Origin: DSSB01 sp046346845
Lineage (GTDB): Bacteria > UBA10199 > DSSB01
Assembly: GCA_046346845.1 (NCBI GenBank)
Contig: JAXMHH010000001.1
Location: 624,156 to 688,155 of the forward strand
Reading direction: 5' to 3'
Length of the DNA stretch: 64,000 bases
The notes beneath the pieces were generated by a model. That model made no database searches and was not told where the DNA came from. It saw only the letters and a list, made by a program, of their open reading frames with translations. Positions 1 through 7,211 of the stretch are shown here, one piece after another. Position numbers and translations under genes: made by a program. Numbering within the stretch: position 1 is the first letter of the stretch; every line of letters begins with the position of its first letter.

Positions 1-80
1 ATCCGGTTCCATTCATCGCCCGTTCGAAACAGCGATGGGCCCAACCACGGCTGCTTTTCAAGCGCCTGCTGGAAAAAATT

Positions 81-344
81 TTAGGAGGCCGCGCCTTCCG
101 CCGGGGCCGGTGCCGCCTCGGCGACCGCCACGGCGGTTTTGCGGGACTTGAGCCAGGCCTCGTAGTGGGCGTCGCAGAGGCCGCGCTTGCCCATCGGCTT
201 CTTGCAGCTCTCTTGGCTGCAGGTCTTGTAGCGCTTCTTGCCCAATTCGCCCTGACGCCATTTCTTGTAATGGACGTTACAATATCCCTTCGCCCGGTAA
301 GGGCGCTTGCAGTCTTTCGCCTTGCACTTCTTCGCTTCCGCCAT
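81..344 (-). CDS. Small zinc-knuckle repeat protein, 87 aa
   Basis: The protein carries two copies of the same Cys/His pattern with identical spacing: C7-x4-C12-x9-C22-x2-H25 and C42-x4-C47-x9-C57-x2-H60, each ending in His-Tyr. This looks like two small zinc-binding knuckles. The linker and N-terminus are very Lys/Arg-rich, and the tail is Ala/Glu/Pro-rich and probably disordered. The basic charge plus two metal sites suggests nucleic-acid binding, but that is inference. An AGGAGG Shine-Dalgarno lies about 8 bases before the ATG. It is the last gene of a three-gene minus-strand run, 12 bases after its upstream neighbour. Similar small proteins occur in myxobacteria and relatives; no function is assigned here. 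Confidence 0.8.
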   Translation of the reverse strand: MAEAKKCKAKDCKRPYRAKGYCNVHYKKWRQGELGKKRYKTCSQESCKKPMGKRGLCDAHYEAWLKSRKTAVAVAEAAPAPAEGAAS

Positions 345-356
345 TTCGGCTTCCTC

Positions 357-722
357 CTATGGATTCGCATTGCTGTAGGCCTGGGCCTCAGGGGTGATAG
401 GCACCACACTTAGGCGCACCAAGTCAACTTTCCAAATCAAATTTCCCCCGCCCTGGGGCGGCAAGGCCTTCACCAAAACCGTACCCTTGACCTTTGATTC
501 CAGCTGGGGTTCCCAGGAGATGAGGTCGGGCCTCACCCCAAACTGGCGGGCCACCAGCTCCTCGAGACTGGCCCCTTGCGGGCCCGCCGGACGGGCCAAG
601 CGGACCGCGGCCACCGAGTGCTTGAGATCCGATTGGTCAAAGCGGAATTGCAAATAACTGACCGACATCACCCCTAACAAGACCACCGCCACGGCCCCGA
701 CATATCTCAATAATGACTTCAA
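357..722 (-). CDS. Hypothetical membrane-anchored protein, 121 aa
   Basis: I do not recognise the family. One hydrophobic segment spans about residues 7-25, followed by a soluble, presumably periplasmic, region of about 95 residues with no Cys. The reading frame opens with TTG, preceded by AGGA at about 7 bases; no nearby ATG is available. It lies between two other short genes on the same strand with gaps of 12 and 18 bases, so the three are probably co-transcribed. The start codon is the least certain part. Confidence 0.6.
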   Translation of the reverse strand: MKSLLRYVGAVAVVLLGVMSVSYLQFRFDQSDLKHSVAAVRLARPAGPQGASLEELVARQFGVRPDLISWEPQLESKVKGTVLVKALPPQGGGNLIWKVDLVRLSVVPITPEAQAYSNANP

Positions 723-740
723 GGCTTGATCCTAACTATT

Positions 741-1130
741 TTAATTGGAAGCTTTTTCTAGAATTTTCTCGAGGGCCTTGCGGTCTTGCTCATCGAGTTT
801 TTCGAGATGGATGACCTTGTTTTCTTCGCCGGGCTTGGCGGCGGGCGGTGCCGCGGGGTTAGGGGCGGCCGCATTGGGACCGGGGGACTTGGCGGCGGGG
901 CCCTTGAGATTGAGGTCGGGCTTGAAGGCGTCTTCCACCGAAATGTCCTTGCGAATGACGGCCAAAACCCGGTCTCGAACCACGCCGTAGACCTTCTGGA
1001 CCCCTTCACTCTGCCAGATTTCGAGGGCCCGATCGCGGGCCGGCCGCCCTCCAATGTTTAAATTGAGCACTAGGGCGACGACGACCAGCACCCCTGCCAA
1101 GGAGAGGGCTTTCTTCAGAAGCGAAATCAT
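741..1130 (-). CDS. Hypothetical membrane-anchored protein with Ala/Pro linker, 129 aa
   Basis: The family is not recognised. It has an N-terminal hydrophobic segment (about residues 8-26), a short helical region, then a Pro/Ala/Lys-rich linker (about residues 75-100) and a charged C-terminal helix rich in Lys and Glu. This is the layout of a small inner-membrane protein with a periplasmic tail. It is the first gene of the minus-strand trio 1130-81. The ATG has no strong Shine-Dalgarno in front of it. The divergent gene at 1231 shares the 100-base intergenic region, which should contain both promoters. Confidence 0.65.
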   Translation of the reverse strand: MISLLKKALSLAGVLVVVALVLNLNIGGRPARDRALEIWQSEGVQKVYGVVRDRVLAVIRKDISVEDAFKPDLNLKGPAAKSPGPNAAAPNPAAPPAAKPGEENKVIHLEKLDEQDRKALEKILEKASN

Positions 1131-1230
1131 GAGAAGGTCTTATAAACGCTTCACCTGTGCCCGGCAAGGTGAATCCAGGACATCAAGCTTTCCCTAGACC
1201 CTAAGTAAAGGCATTTGTTAGGATTTACCC

Positions 1231-2223
1231 ATGTCCAAGGCACCCGCTCTGAGCATCGCACCGCAAAAGAAGCCCAAAGTACTGATCGTTGACGACAATC
1301 CCACCAATGTGGAACTCCTGCTCGCGCAACTGAAGTCCTTTCCCTATGAGTTGGCCACGGCCTACGACGGCGAGGCCGCGCTGAAAAAGGTGGCGGAAGA
1401 CCCGCCCGATCTCATCCTCCTCGACCTGATGATGCCCCGACTCTCCGGCTATGAGGTCTGCCAGAGGCTCAAGCGCGACAAGAAGACGCAGTTCATCCCG
1501 ATCATCGTGATCACCGCCCTCAAAGAGCTGGAAGACAAGCTCCGGGCGATCGAGATGGGCGCCGACGATTTCCTGATGAAGCCCTTCAACAAGGTCGAGC
1601 TGGTGACCCGCGTGAAGTCGCTGCTCAAGCTGAAGGAGCTCTACGACGACGTCGACAGCAGCGAGACGATCATCTTTGCCCTGGCCGAGATGCTGGAGGC
1701 CAAGGACGTCTACACCCGCGGGCATTCCGAGCGGGTCGCGCGCTACGCCATCCTGCTCGCCCGGCGGCTGGGCCTGAACGAGGCCGACCAAGAATTGATC
1801 CGGCGCGGCGCCCTGCTCCACGACGTGGGCAAGATCGGCGTCCGGGAGATGGTGCTCAACAAGCCGGAAAAGCTCTCCCAGGAAGAGCTGGCCCATATCC
1901 GCTCGCACCCGGCGCGGGGCTGCGAGATCTGCCGGGCCCTGAAGAGCCTGGCCCCCGTGCTCCCGATCATTCGGCACCACCACGAGCGGGTCGACGGCCT
2001 GGGCTATCCCGACGGCGTCAGCGGTCCCGAGCTGGCCTTGGGCCCGCGCATCGTTTCCATCGCGGACACCTACGACGCCATGACCAGCAACCGTCCCTAC
2101 CGGAAGGGCATCCCGCCCGGCGACGCGCTGAAGATCTTCGAGCGCGAGAAGCTGAGCGGGCAGTGGGACCCCGAATTGGTCGACCAATTCATCCAGATGA
2201 TCAAATCCGAAACCGGAACGTAA
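1231..2223 (+). CDS. Response regulator with HD-GYP c-di-GMP phosphodiesterase domain, 330 aa
   Basis: The N-terminal receiver domain (about residues 15-135) has the acidic pair D21-D22, the likely phospho-acceptor D65 in LLDLMMP, and K117 in LMKPF. An HD-GYP domain follows (about residues 145-330) with H165, the H197-D198 pair, a histidine cluster at 249-251, and the GYP signature at 258-260. Proteins of this RpfG-type layout usually hydrolyse cyclic di-GMP under control of a sensor kinase; no kinase gene is adjacent. Its stop is 13 bases before the next gene, so it appears to head a run of eight plus-strand genes linked to envelope glycan or lipid chemistry. This suggests second-messenger control of that pathway, but only by position. 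Confidence 0.93.
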   Translation: MSKAPALSIAPQKKPKVLIVDDNPTNVELLLAQLKSFPYELATAYDGEAALKKVAEDPPDLILLDLMMPRLSGYEVCQRLKRDKKTQFIPIIVITALKELEDKLRAIEMGADDFLMKPFNKVELVTRVKSLLKLKELYDDVDSSETIIFALAEMLEAKDVYTRGHSERVARYAILLARRLGLNEADQELIRRGALLHDVGKIGVREMVLNKPEKLSQEELAHIRSHPARGCEICRALKSLAPVLPIIRHHHERVDGLGYPDGVSGPELALGPRIVSIADTYDAMTSNRPYRKGIPPGDALKIFEREKLSGQWDPELVDQFIQMIKSETGT

Positions 2224-2236
2224 TCACGCGAGCGCC

Positions 2237-3226
2237 ATGAAAATCCTCGTCACCGGGGCCACCGGCTTCATCGGCTCCCACATCGTGGAAGAACTGACCA
2301 AGCAGGGCCTGCCCCTGCGGGCCGCCTATCGGCCCGGTGCCGCCTTCTCCGAGGCCGACGACTTCATGATCGACGGCCTCGACCTCGAAAGCTTTCCGCT
2401 CGACGTCACCAACCGCAATGCGGTGTTCCAGGCGGTGCAGGGCTGCCAAATGCTGTTCCACGCCGATTACCTCTGCTCCTTCGCCGGAAAAGACCGGGCG
2501 CGGATGGAGGCGATCAACCAGCTGGGGACCAAAAACGTGATGGAGGCCGCCCTCCACCACGGCGTCGAGAAGGTCGTCTACACCTCGGGGATGGAAACCC
2601 TCGCCGCGGCTCCGGGCAAGGAACTGACCGACGAGTCCGACGGCGTCTCCCTCGAGGACCTGAAATCCCCCTTCGAGCGCAGCCGTTTCTTGGCCGAACG
2701 GGAGGTCAACCGCCTCAAACAGCAGGGCCTGCCGGTCATCATCGTCCACCCCACGGTCTGCCTGGGCACCCGCGACCGGGATCCCTCGCCCTTCGGCGCG
2801 TATTTGCTGCGCTACCTGAGGGATAAGGTCCACTTCTACCTCGACACCGGCCTCAACTTGGTCGACGTCGTGGACGTCGCGAAGGGCCATCTGCTCGCCG
2901 CCAAGCGCGGGCAGGTGGGCCACCGCTACATCCTGGGAAATCAGAACGTCTATCTGCTGGAAATCCTGCGCAATCTGCAAAGGCTCAGCGGGGTCAAGGC
3001 CCCCGCCACCGCCCTGCCCTTCGCCCTCGCCAGGGTGGGGAACACCCTGTTGCGCTCCGTCTTTCAGCTCAAAGGCGGCTTGGCCAATCCGGTCTTGTCG
3101 CGGCTGAACCGCCCCCTCTTCTTCAACCCGGCCTTGGCGCGGGCGGAACTGGGCATGCCCCAAGGCAACGTCTGGGAGGCCCTGAAACGGCATCTCGTCT
3201 GGTATAAAAACCAGTATCAAATTTGA
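2237..3226 (+). CDS. HpnA-like NAD-dependent epimerase/dehydratase, 329 aa
   Basis: This is an extended short-chain dehydrogenase fold with the N-terminal nucleotide-binding motif GATGFIG at residues 7-13. The overall sequence resembles HpnA, the hopanoid-associated sugar epimerase, including a YILGNQNV-like segment near residue 230. The expected catalytic YxxxK is replaced: the aligned positions read Phe146 and Arg150 (codons TTC and CGT). The enzyme may therefore bind NAD without standard redox catalysis, or use another residue. It lies 13 bases after the HD-GYP gene and 37 bases before the carotenoid hydratase gene. The HpnA assignment is from memory of the family; substrate is unknown. 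Confidence 0.82.
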   Translation: MKILVTGATGFIGSHIVEELTKQGLPLRAAYRPGAAFSEADDFMIDGLDLESFPLDVTNRNAVFQAVQGCQMLFHADYLCSFAGKDRARMEAINQLGTKNVMEAALHHGVEKVVYTSGMETLAAAPGKELTDESDGVSLEDLKSPFERSRFLAEREVNRLKQQGLPVIIVHPTVCLGTRDRDPSPFGAYLLRYLRDKVHFYLDTGLNLVDVVDVAKGHLLAAKRGQVGHRYILGNQNVYLLEILRNLQRLSGVKAPATALPFALARVGNTLLRSVFQLKGGLANPVLSRLNRPLFFNPALARAELGMPQGNVWEALKRHLVWYKNQYQI

Positions 3227-3263
3227 GTTTACCCGACCGCCCGAACCGATTAGGGATGCGGCC

Positions 3264-4016
3264 ATGCTGGATGCGATCCTCCATACCGTGGTCAAGCGCT
3301 GGTACGTGGTCGCCTTCCTGGTCAGCTACCTCGGTATCGCCTCGCTGCACTGGGGCTGGCGCCGCACCCTCAAGCTGCTCGTCCTCGGTTATTTCATCGC
3401 CTGGGCCTCCGAGGCCTCCTCAATCCGCAACGGCTTCCCCTACGGCGATTACAGCTACCGCTACGAAAACATGCCCGGGGAAATCTTCCTCTACGGGGTG
3501 CCGGTCTGGGACTCCCTCTCCTATGTCTTTCTGAGCTTCGCGGGCTATATGGCCGCCCTGTTTCTGCGTAGCCGTTGGAACCCCTATGCACCGCTGAACG
3601 CCCTGCAGCGTAGTTGGAAGACGGTCTTGGGCGGCGCCGCCCTCACCATGGTCCTCGACATCGTGATCGATCCCGTCGCCAACCTGGGCGAGCGCTGGTT
3701 CCTGGGCGACATCTATTATTACCCGCACGGCGGGCTGTATTTCGGGGTACCCCTGAGCAATTTCGTGGGCTGGTTCTTGACCGCGCTGGCCATCCTCGCG
3801 GCCTTCCGGCTCTCGGACTCCTTGGAGGGGATTCCCAAAAGCATCGATACCGTGAAGCTGGGCCTGGCCCTCTTCCTCGGCGTCTATTTTTTCAACCTGG
3901 GGATCACGCTCTACCTGCGCGAGTACCGATTGGCCGCGGCCTCCGCCGGCTGGGGACTGGGCTTGTGGCTGCTCAATCGCCGGGGTAAACCCAAAAACCT
4001 CGTCGACCTCCTCTGA
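3264..4016 (+). CDS. CruF-like carotenoid 1',2'-hydratase family membrane protein, 250 aa
   Basis: This integral membrane protein has about seven hydrophobic segments. It contains the conserved stretch EASSIRNGFPYGDY (about residues 50-63) followed by GVPVWDSLSY, hallmarks of the DUF422 family that includes CruF and bisanhydrobacterioruberin hydratase. Known members add water to the end of acyclic carotenoids, giving a hydroxyl that can be glycosylated. No other carotenoid synthesis gene is present in the window, so the substrate is unproven. It sits inside a plus-strand run with two epimerases and glycosyltransferase-like genes, which fits modification of a carotenoid or a similar polyprenyl lipid. 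Confidence 0.83.
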   Translation: MLDAILHTVVKRWYVVAFLVSYLGIASLHWGWRRTLKLLVLGYFIAWASEASSIRNGFPYGDYSYRYENMPGEIFLYGVPVWDSLSYVFLSFAGYMAALFLRSRWNPYAPLNALQRSWKTVLGGAALTMVLDIVIDPVANLGERWFLGDIYYYPHGGLYFGVPLSNFVGWFLTALAILAAFRLSDSLEGIPKSIDTVKLGLALFLGVYFFNLGITLYLREYRLAAASAGWGLGLWLLNRRGKPKNLVDLL

Positions 4017-4038
4017 TTTTCTTTTGGCATGGGGATCC

Positions 4039-4824
4039 ATGGAAGCGGGCTTCCAATTATTTTTGTTTTCCGTCCAGGCAACGACGATCCGGCAGGCTAG
4101 GGAGGCCGGCATCGACGGTCTCGTGGTCGATTGGGAATCCCGCGGCAAAGAAAGCCGGCAATCCGGCTTCGATACCCAGATCAATCACGACACGGTCGAT
4201 GATCTGCGCCGGACGCGCGAGCTCTTCGCCGGCACCATCCTGTGCCGGGTGAATTCGGACCATCCCGGCCGGGAGGAGGAGATCGAGGCGGCCATCGCCG
4301 GCGGCGCCGATGAGATCATGCTGCCGATGGTCCGCACCCCGCGGGAGGTCCTCCTGGCCCTGGAACAGATCCGCGGACGCGCCAGGCTCGGCATCCTCCT
4401 CGAAACCCGCGAGGCCTTGAACCATGCCTCGGACTTCGCCGCTCTACCCCTGTCGCGCGTCTATCTCGGGCTCAATGACCTGGCCATCGAGCGGGGCGAG
4501 CCCAATATCTTCCGCTTCCTGCTCGAAGCGGGATTGCCAGAACTGAGGCAGAGCTTTCGCTGCCCTTTCGGCTTCGGGGGGCTCACCCTGCCGGAGGCCG
4601 GCGACCCCATCCCTTGCGCCCTACTGATGGGCGAAATGGCGCGCCTGGACTGCCGGTTCAGCTTCCTGCGGCGCAGTTTTTTGCGGGATATCCAAGGCAG
4701 GGAGATGGGCCATGAGGTCCCCCGTATCCGGCAGGCCTTGAGGAAAAATTTCGACCGAAGTCCCGAACGTATCCAAGCCGATCGGCTCGCCTTGGAAGCC
4801 GCCATCTTGAAGATTGAGGCCTGA
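4039..4824 (+). CDS. HpcH/HpaI-type aldolase / citrate-lyase-like protein, 261 aa
   Basis: The sequence fits the pyruvate/PEP-domain TIM barrel of class II aldolases: a Gly-Ile-Asp-Gly start of the barrel, CRVNS with the phosphate/carboxylate-binding Arg, EIMLPMVRTP in the middle, a Glu in LLETREA and an Asp in LGLNDLA. The last two are the usual metal ligands. The family makes or splits C-C bonds using pyruvate. Two starts are possible: TTG at 4024 or ATG at 4039. I chose the ATG, which has GGGGA just in front. Homologous genes are often found in surface-polysaccharide clusters, which matches the neighbours; its actual substrate is unknown. Confidence 0.72.
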   Translation: MEAGFQLFLFSVQATTIRQAREAGIDGLVVDWESRGKESRQSGFDTQINHDTVDDLRRTRELFAGTILCRVNSDHPGREEEIEAAIAGGADEIMLPMVRTPREVLLALEQIRGRARLGILLETREALNHASDFAALPLSRVYLGLNDLAIERGEPNIFRFLLEAGLPELRQSFRCPFGFGGLTLPEAGDPIPCALLMGEMARLDCRFSFLRRSFLRDIQGREMGHEVPRIRQALRKNFDRSPERIQADRLALEAAILKIEA

Positions 4825-4832
4825 CCAAAGCC

Positions 4833-5777
4833 GTGAGCTCAGGAACATGGAAAAATAAAATCGTTTTGGTGACGGGAGCCGCGGGTTTCCTCGGCTCCAG
4901 CTTGGCGCGGCGGCTCACCGGCCTCGGTGCCGAGGTCCATGCCTTGGTCCGCCCGGAAAGCAACCTGGCGCGCCTCCAGACGATTTCGTCCGAGCTGCAG
5001 ATCCATCCCTGCGACTTGAGGGACGGATCTCGCCTCGCCCGAGTCCTGCAGGAGATCCGCCCGGAGCGCCTGTTCCACGCGGCCTTTCCGCCCGGCCATC
5101 CCAGAGATGCCCAGGCCAGGGTGGCCATGTTGCACGACGGCCTATCCGGCACCCTGAATTTTCTCGAGGCCCTGGCGCCCCGGGATTACGAGTCACTGGT
5201 GGGGCTGGGCAGCTCCTTGGAATACGGCTCCAAAGAGGGGACCATGCGGGAGGGGGATCCTCCCCAGCCCGACTGCTGGCGGGGCGCCTGCAAGGCCGCC
5301 GAAGCCCACCTATTTCAAGCTTATTGCAAGGAGAGGCGAAGGCCCGGGGTATGGCTGCGACTATTTTCCGTATACGGGCCCTGGGAGCCTCCTCATCGTT
5401 TCATCCCAACCCTCCTGCGTTCCCATCGCGAGGGCCGGGCGATTTCGCTCACTCCCGAGGCCTACCGCCACGACTTTATCTATGCAGAGGACGTCGTCGA
5501 TGCCTGCCTGCTCGCCTCGGCCCTGAGCTCAGGTTTTCACCTGTTCAACGTCGGCTCGGGGGAGCAGCATTCCAACCAGGCAGTCGCCTCCCTGCTCGAA
5601 AAGATCACCGGCCGCCCCCTGCTCCGCTCCCCGGCCCCCTACCCCGTCGGATCCCAGGATCGCACCTCCTGCGTCGCGGATCTCTCCAAAATCAGTTCCG
5701 TGCTGGGCTGGAGGCCGCGGCATTCGCTGGAGGCCGGCCTGCGCGCCAATTGGGAATGGGCGGTGGCCCATGCCTAA
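4833..5777 (+). CDS. NAD-dependent nucleotide-sugar epimerase/dehydratase-like protein, 314 aa
   Basis: This is an extended SDR with the Rossmann motif GAAGFLG near residues 15-21, LRLFSVYGP in the middle and RHDFIYAEDVVDA near residue 215, all typical of nucleotide-sugar epimerases and dehydratases. At the catalytic YxxxK the aligned residues are Arg150 and Lys154, so the tyrosine is missing; the preceding residue is Trp149. The start is GTG at 4833; the ATG at 4848 is out of frame. It begins 8 bases after the aldolase gene and overlaps the next gene by 8 bases, so translation is likely coupled. Probable role: making a sugar donor for the glycosyltransferase next door. Confidence 0.78.
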   Translation: MSSGTWKNKIVLVTGAAGFLGSSLARRLTGLGAEVHALVRPESNLARLQTISSELQIHPCDLRDGSRLARVLQEIRPERLFHAAFPPGHPRDAQARVAMLHDGLSGTLNFLEALAPRDYESLVGLGSSLEYGSKEGTMREGDPPQPDCWRGACKAAEAHLFQAYCKERRRPGVWLRLFSVYGPWEPPHRFIPTLLRSHREGRAISLTPEAYRHDFIYAEDVVDACLLASALSSGFHLFNVGSGEQHSNQAVASLLEKITGRPLLRSPAPYPVGSQDRTSCVADLSKISSVLGWRPRHSLEAGLRANWEWAVAHA

Positions 5778-6480
5778 GGTGGATATCGTCATCCCCGTGT
5801 ATCGCAACGCCGCGACCCTGCCGGCCTTGGCCTCGAGCCTCGACCGGGTCTGCCGGGGGGCCGGTTGGGATTTCACGATTCTATTCGTCATCGACGCCTG
5901 TCCGCAGGGTTCGGAAAAAATAGCCGAGGCACTGGCCGCCGGCCATCCGGAAATTGCGGTCTACCCCTTGGAAAGGAACCTCGGCCAGCACCGGGCGATT
6001 TGGTTCGGCCTCCGTCAGGCCAAGGGAGACTTTACCTTCATCATGGACGCGGACCTGCAGGACCCTCCGGAGGCCCTGCCCACCTTGCTTCCTCCTCTAG
6101 TCGAGCAGGGCGGGGTAGTTTTCGCCGGACGCCGTGGGCATTACGAATCCCGGTCTCGCCTCCTCAGCTCCAAGCTCTTCAAGACCTTATTGCATTGGGC
6201 GACCGGCATCCCGAAGGATGCGGGGCTCTTTCTCGTCATGGATCGCGCGGCCCGGGAGAAGATGCTGCAAGATCCTTTTCCGCAACCTTTCCTACAGGCG
6301 ATGATCGGTTGCCTTAAAATCCCCTCTCGATCGATACCTGTCGAGAGAAACCGACGCCCCGAGGGAACCTCCAGCTATCGCGGCTTGGACCGCTGGAAGC
6401 TGGGCATCGGCGCCCTCCTTGCCGTCGGACGCTATCGCCTGAGAAAACGCGGAACGAAAGCCGGAGGATGGAAGGAATGA
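5770..6480 (+). CDS. Family 2 glycosyltransferase (DPM/GtrB-like), 236 aa
   Basis: This is a GT-A fold glycosyltransferase: VIPVYRN at the N-terminus for nucleotide binding, then the DADLQDPPE motif (DxD metal site) near residue 95, and an EGTSSYR-type segment near residue 200. These resemble the dolichol/undecaprenyl-phosphate sugar transferases (DPM1, GtrB, ArnC). Unlike GtrB or ArnC it lacks the C-terminal pair of membrane helices. Such enzymes load a sugar onto a polyprenyl phosphate, which a GT-C membrane protein later uses; a GT-C-like gene is two genes downstream. It overlaps the epimerase gene by 8 bases and the methyltransferase gene by 4. Confidence 0.87.
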   Translation: MPKVDIVIPVYRNAATLPALASSLDRVCRGAGWDFTILFVIDACPQGSEKIAEALAAGHPEIAVYPLERNLGQHRAIWFGLRQAKGDFTFIMDADLQDPPEALPTLLPPLVEQGGVVFAGRRGHYESRSRLLSSKLFKTLLHWATGIPKDAGLFLVMDRAAREKMLQDPFPQPFLQAMIGCLKIPSRSIPVERNRRPEGTSSYRGLDRWKLGIGALLAVGRYRLRKRGTKAGGWKE

Positions 6481-7211
6481 AGAAGGATATTACCGAACAC
6501 AACCGCCTCCAGGTCGAATACTTCGAGAAGAACTACAAGGCCCGGATGGAGCCGCGAGACTCTCCTTATGTCCGCCGGCAGGTCGGAATGGCCATGGCCT
6601 ACTCGGGACTGCGCCCCCCGCTGCGACTTCTGGAAGTGGGCTGCGGGATGGGGCGCTACACCTTCACGCTGGCCAAGCTAGGATTCGAGGTGGAGGGCCT
6701 CGACCTGACGCCCAAACTGCTGGAGCGGTTTAGGTCCTTCGAAGGCGGTCCATCGCGCATCCCCCTGCATTGCGGGGATATCGCCTCCCCGGCCCCCGAA
6801 TTGCGGGGGCGCTTCGACGCCTTGATCGGCTTCTTCGTCCTGCACCACATGCACGACCTCAGGGCCTGTTTCCGCGGCATGTCCAGCGTCCTGCGCCCCG
6901 GCGGCACCTTGCTCTTCATCGAGCCCAATCCCTACAACCCGCTCTATTACCTGCAGATCGCGATCACGCCCGGGATGACCTGGGAGGGGGACAAAGGGAT
7001 CCTCGACATGCGGAAAAAACTCTTATTCGGCGCGATGCACGAGGCTGGCCTGGAGGCTCCGGACTGCCGACGCTTCGGCTTTCTCCCGCCCGGGCTTGTT
7101 AATTTGCCGGGGGGCCTGGCCTGCGAAGGGGTCTTGGAAAGGCTGACCCCGCCCCCGCTCCGGCCCTTTCAGTTATTCTTGGCGAAAAAACCCCGGGCCC
7201 TTCCCGCATGA
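6477..7211 (+). CDS. Class I SAM-dependent methyltransferase, 244 aa
   Basis: Motif I is clear (LLEVGCGMGRYT), followed by the acidic residue of motif post-I in GLDLTP and a GRFDALIGFFVLHH segment typical of small-molecule methyltransferases. I chose ATG 6477, which overlaps the previous stop in ATGA and has GGAAGG upstream; a start at 6468 would add three residues. It overlaps the next gene by four bases (ATGA). In this context it could methylate a sugar or a lipid intermediate, which is inference from position only. Confidence 0.85.
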   Translation: MKKDITEHNRLQVEYFEKNYKARMEPRDSPYVRRQVGMAMAYSGLRPPLRLLEVGCGMGRYTFTLAKLGFEVEGLDLTPKLLERFRSFEGGPSRIPLHCGDIASPAPELRGRFDALIGFFVLHHMHDLRACFRGMSSVLRPGGTLLFIEPNPYNPLYYLQIAITPGMTWEGDKGILDMRKKLLFGAMHEAGLEAPDCRRFGFLPPGLVNLPGGLACEGVLERLTPPPLRPFQLFLAKKPRALPA

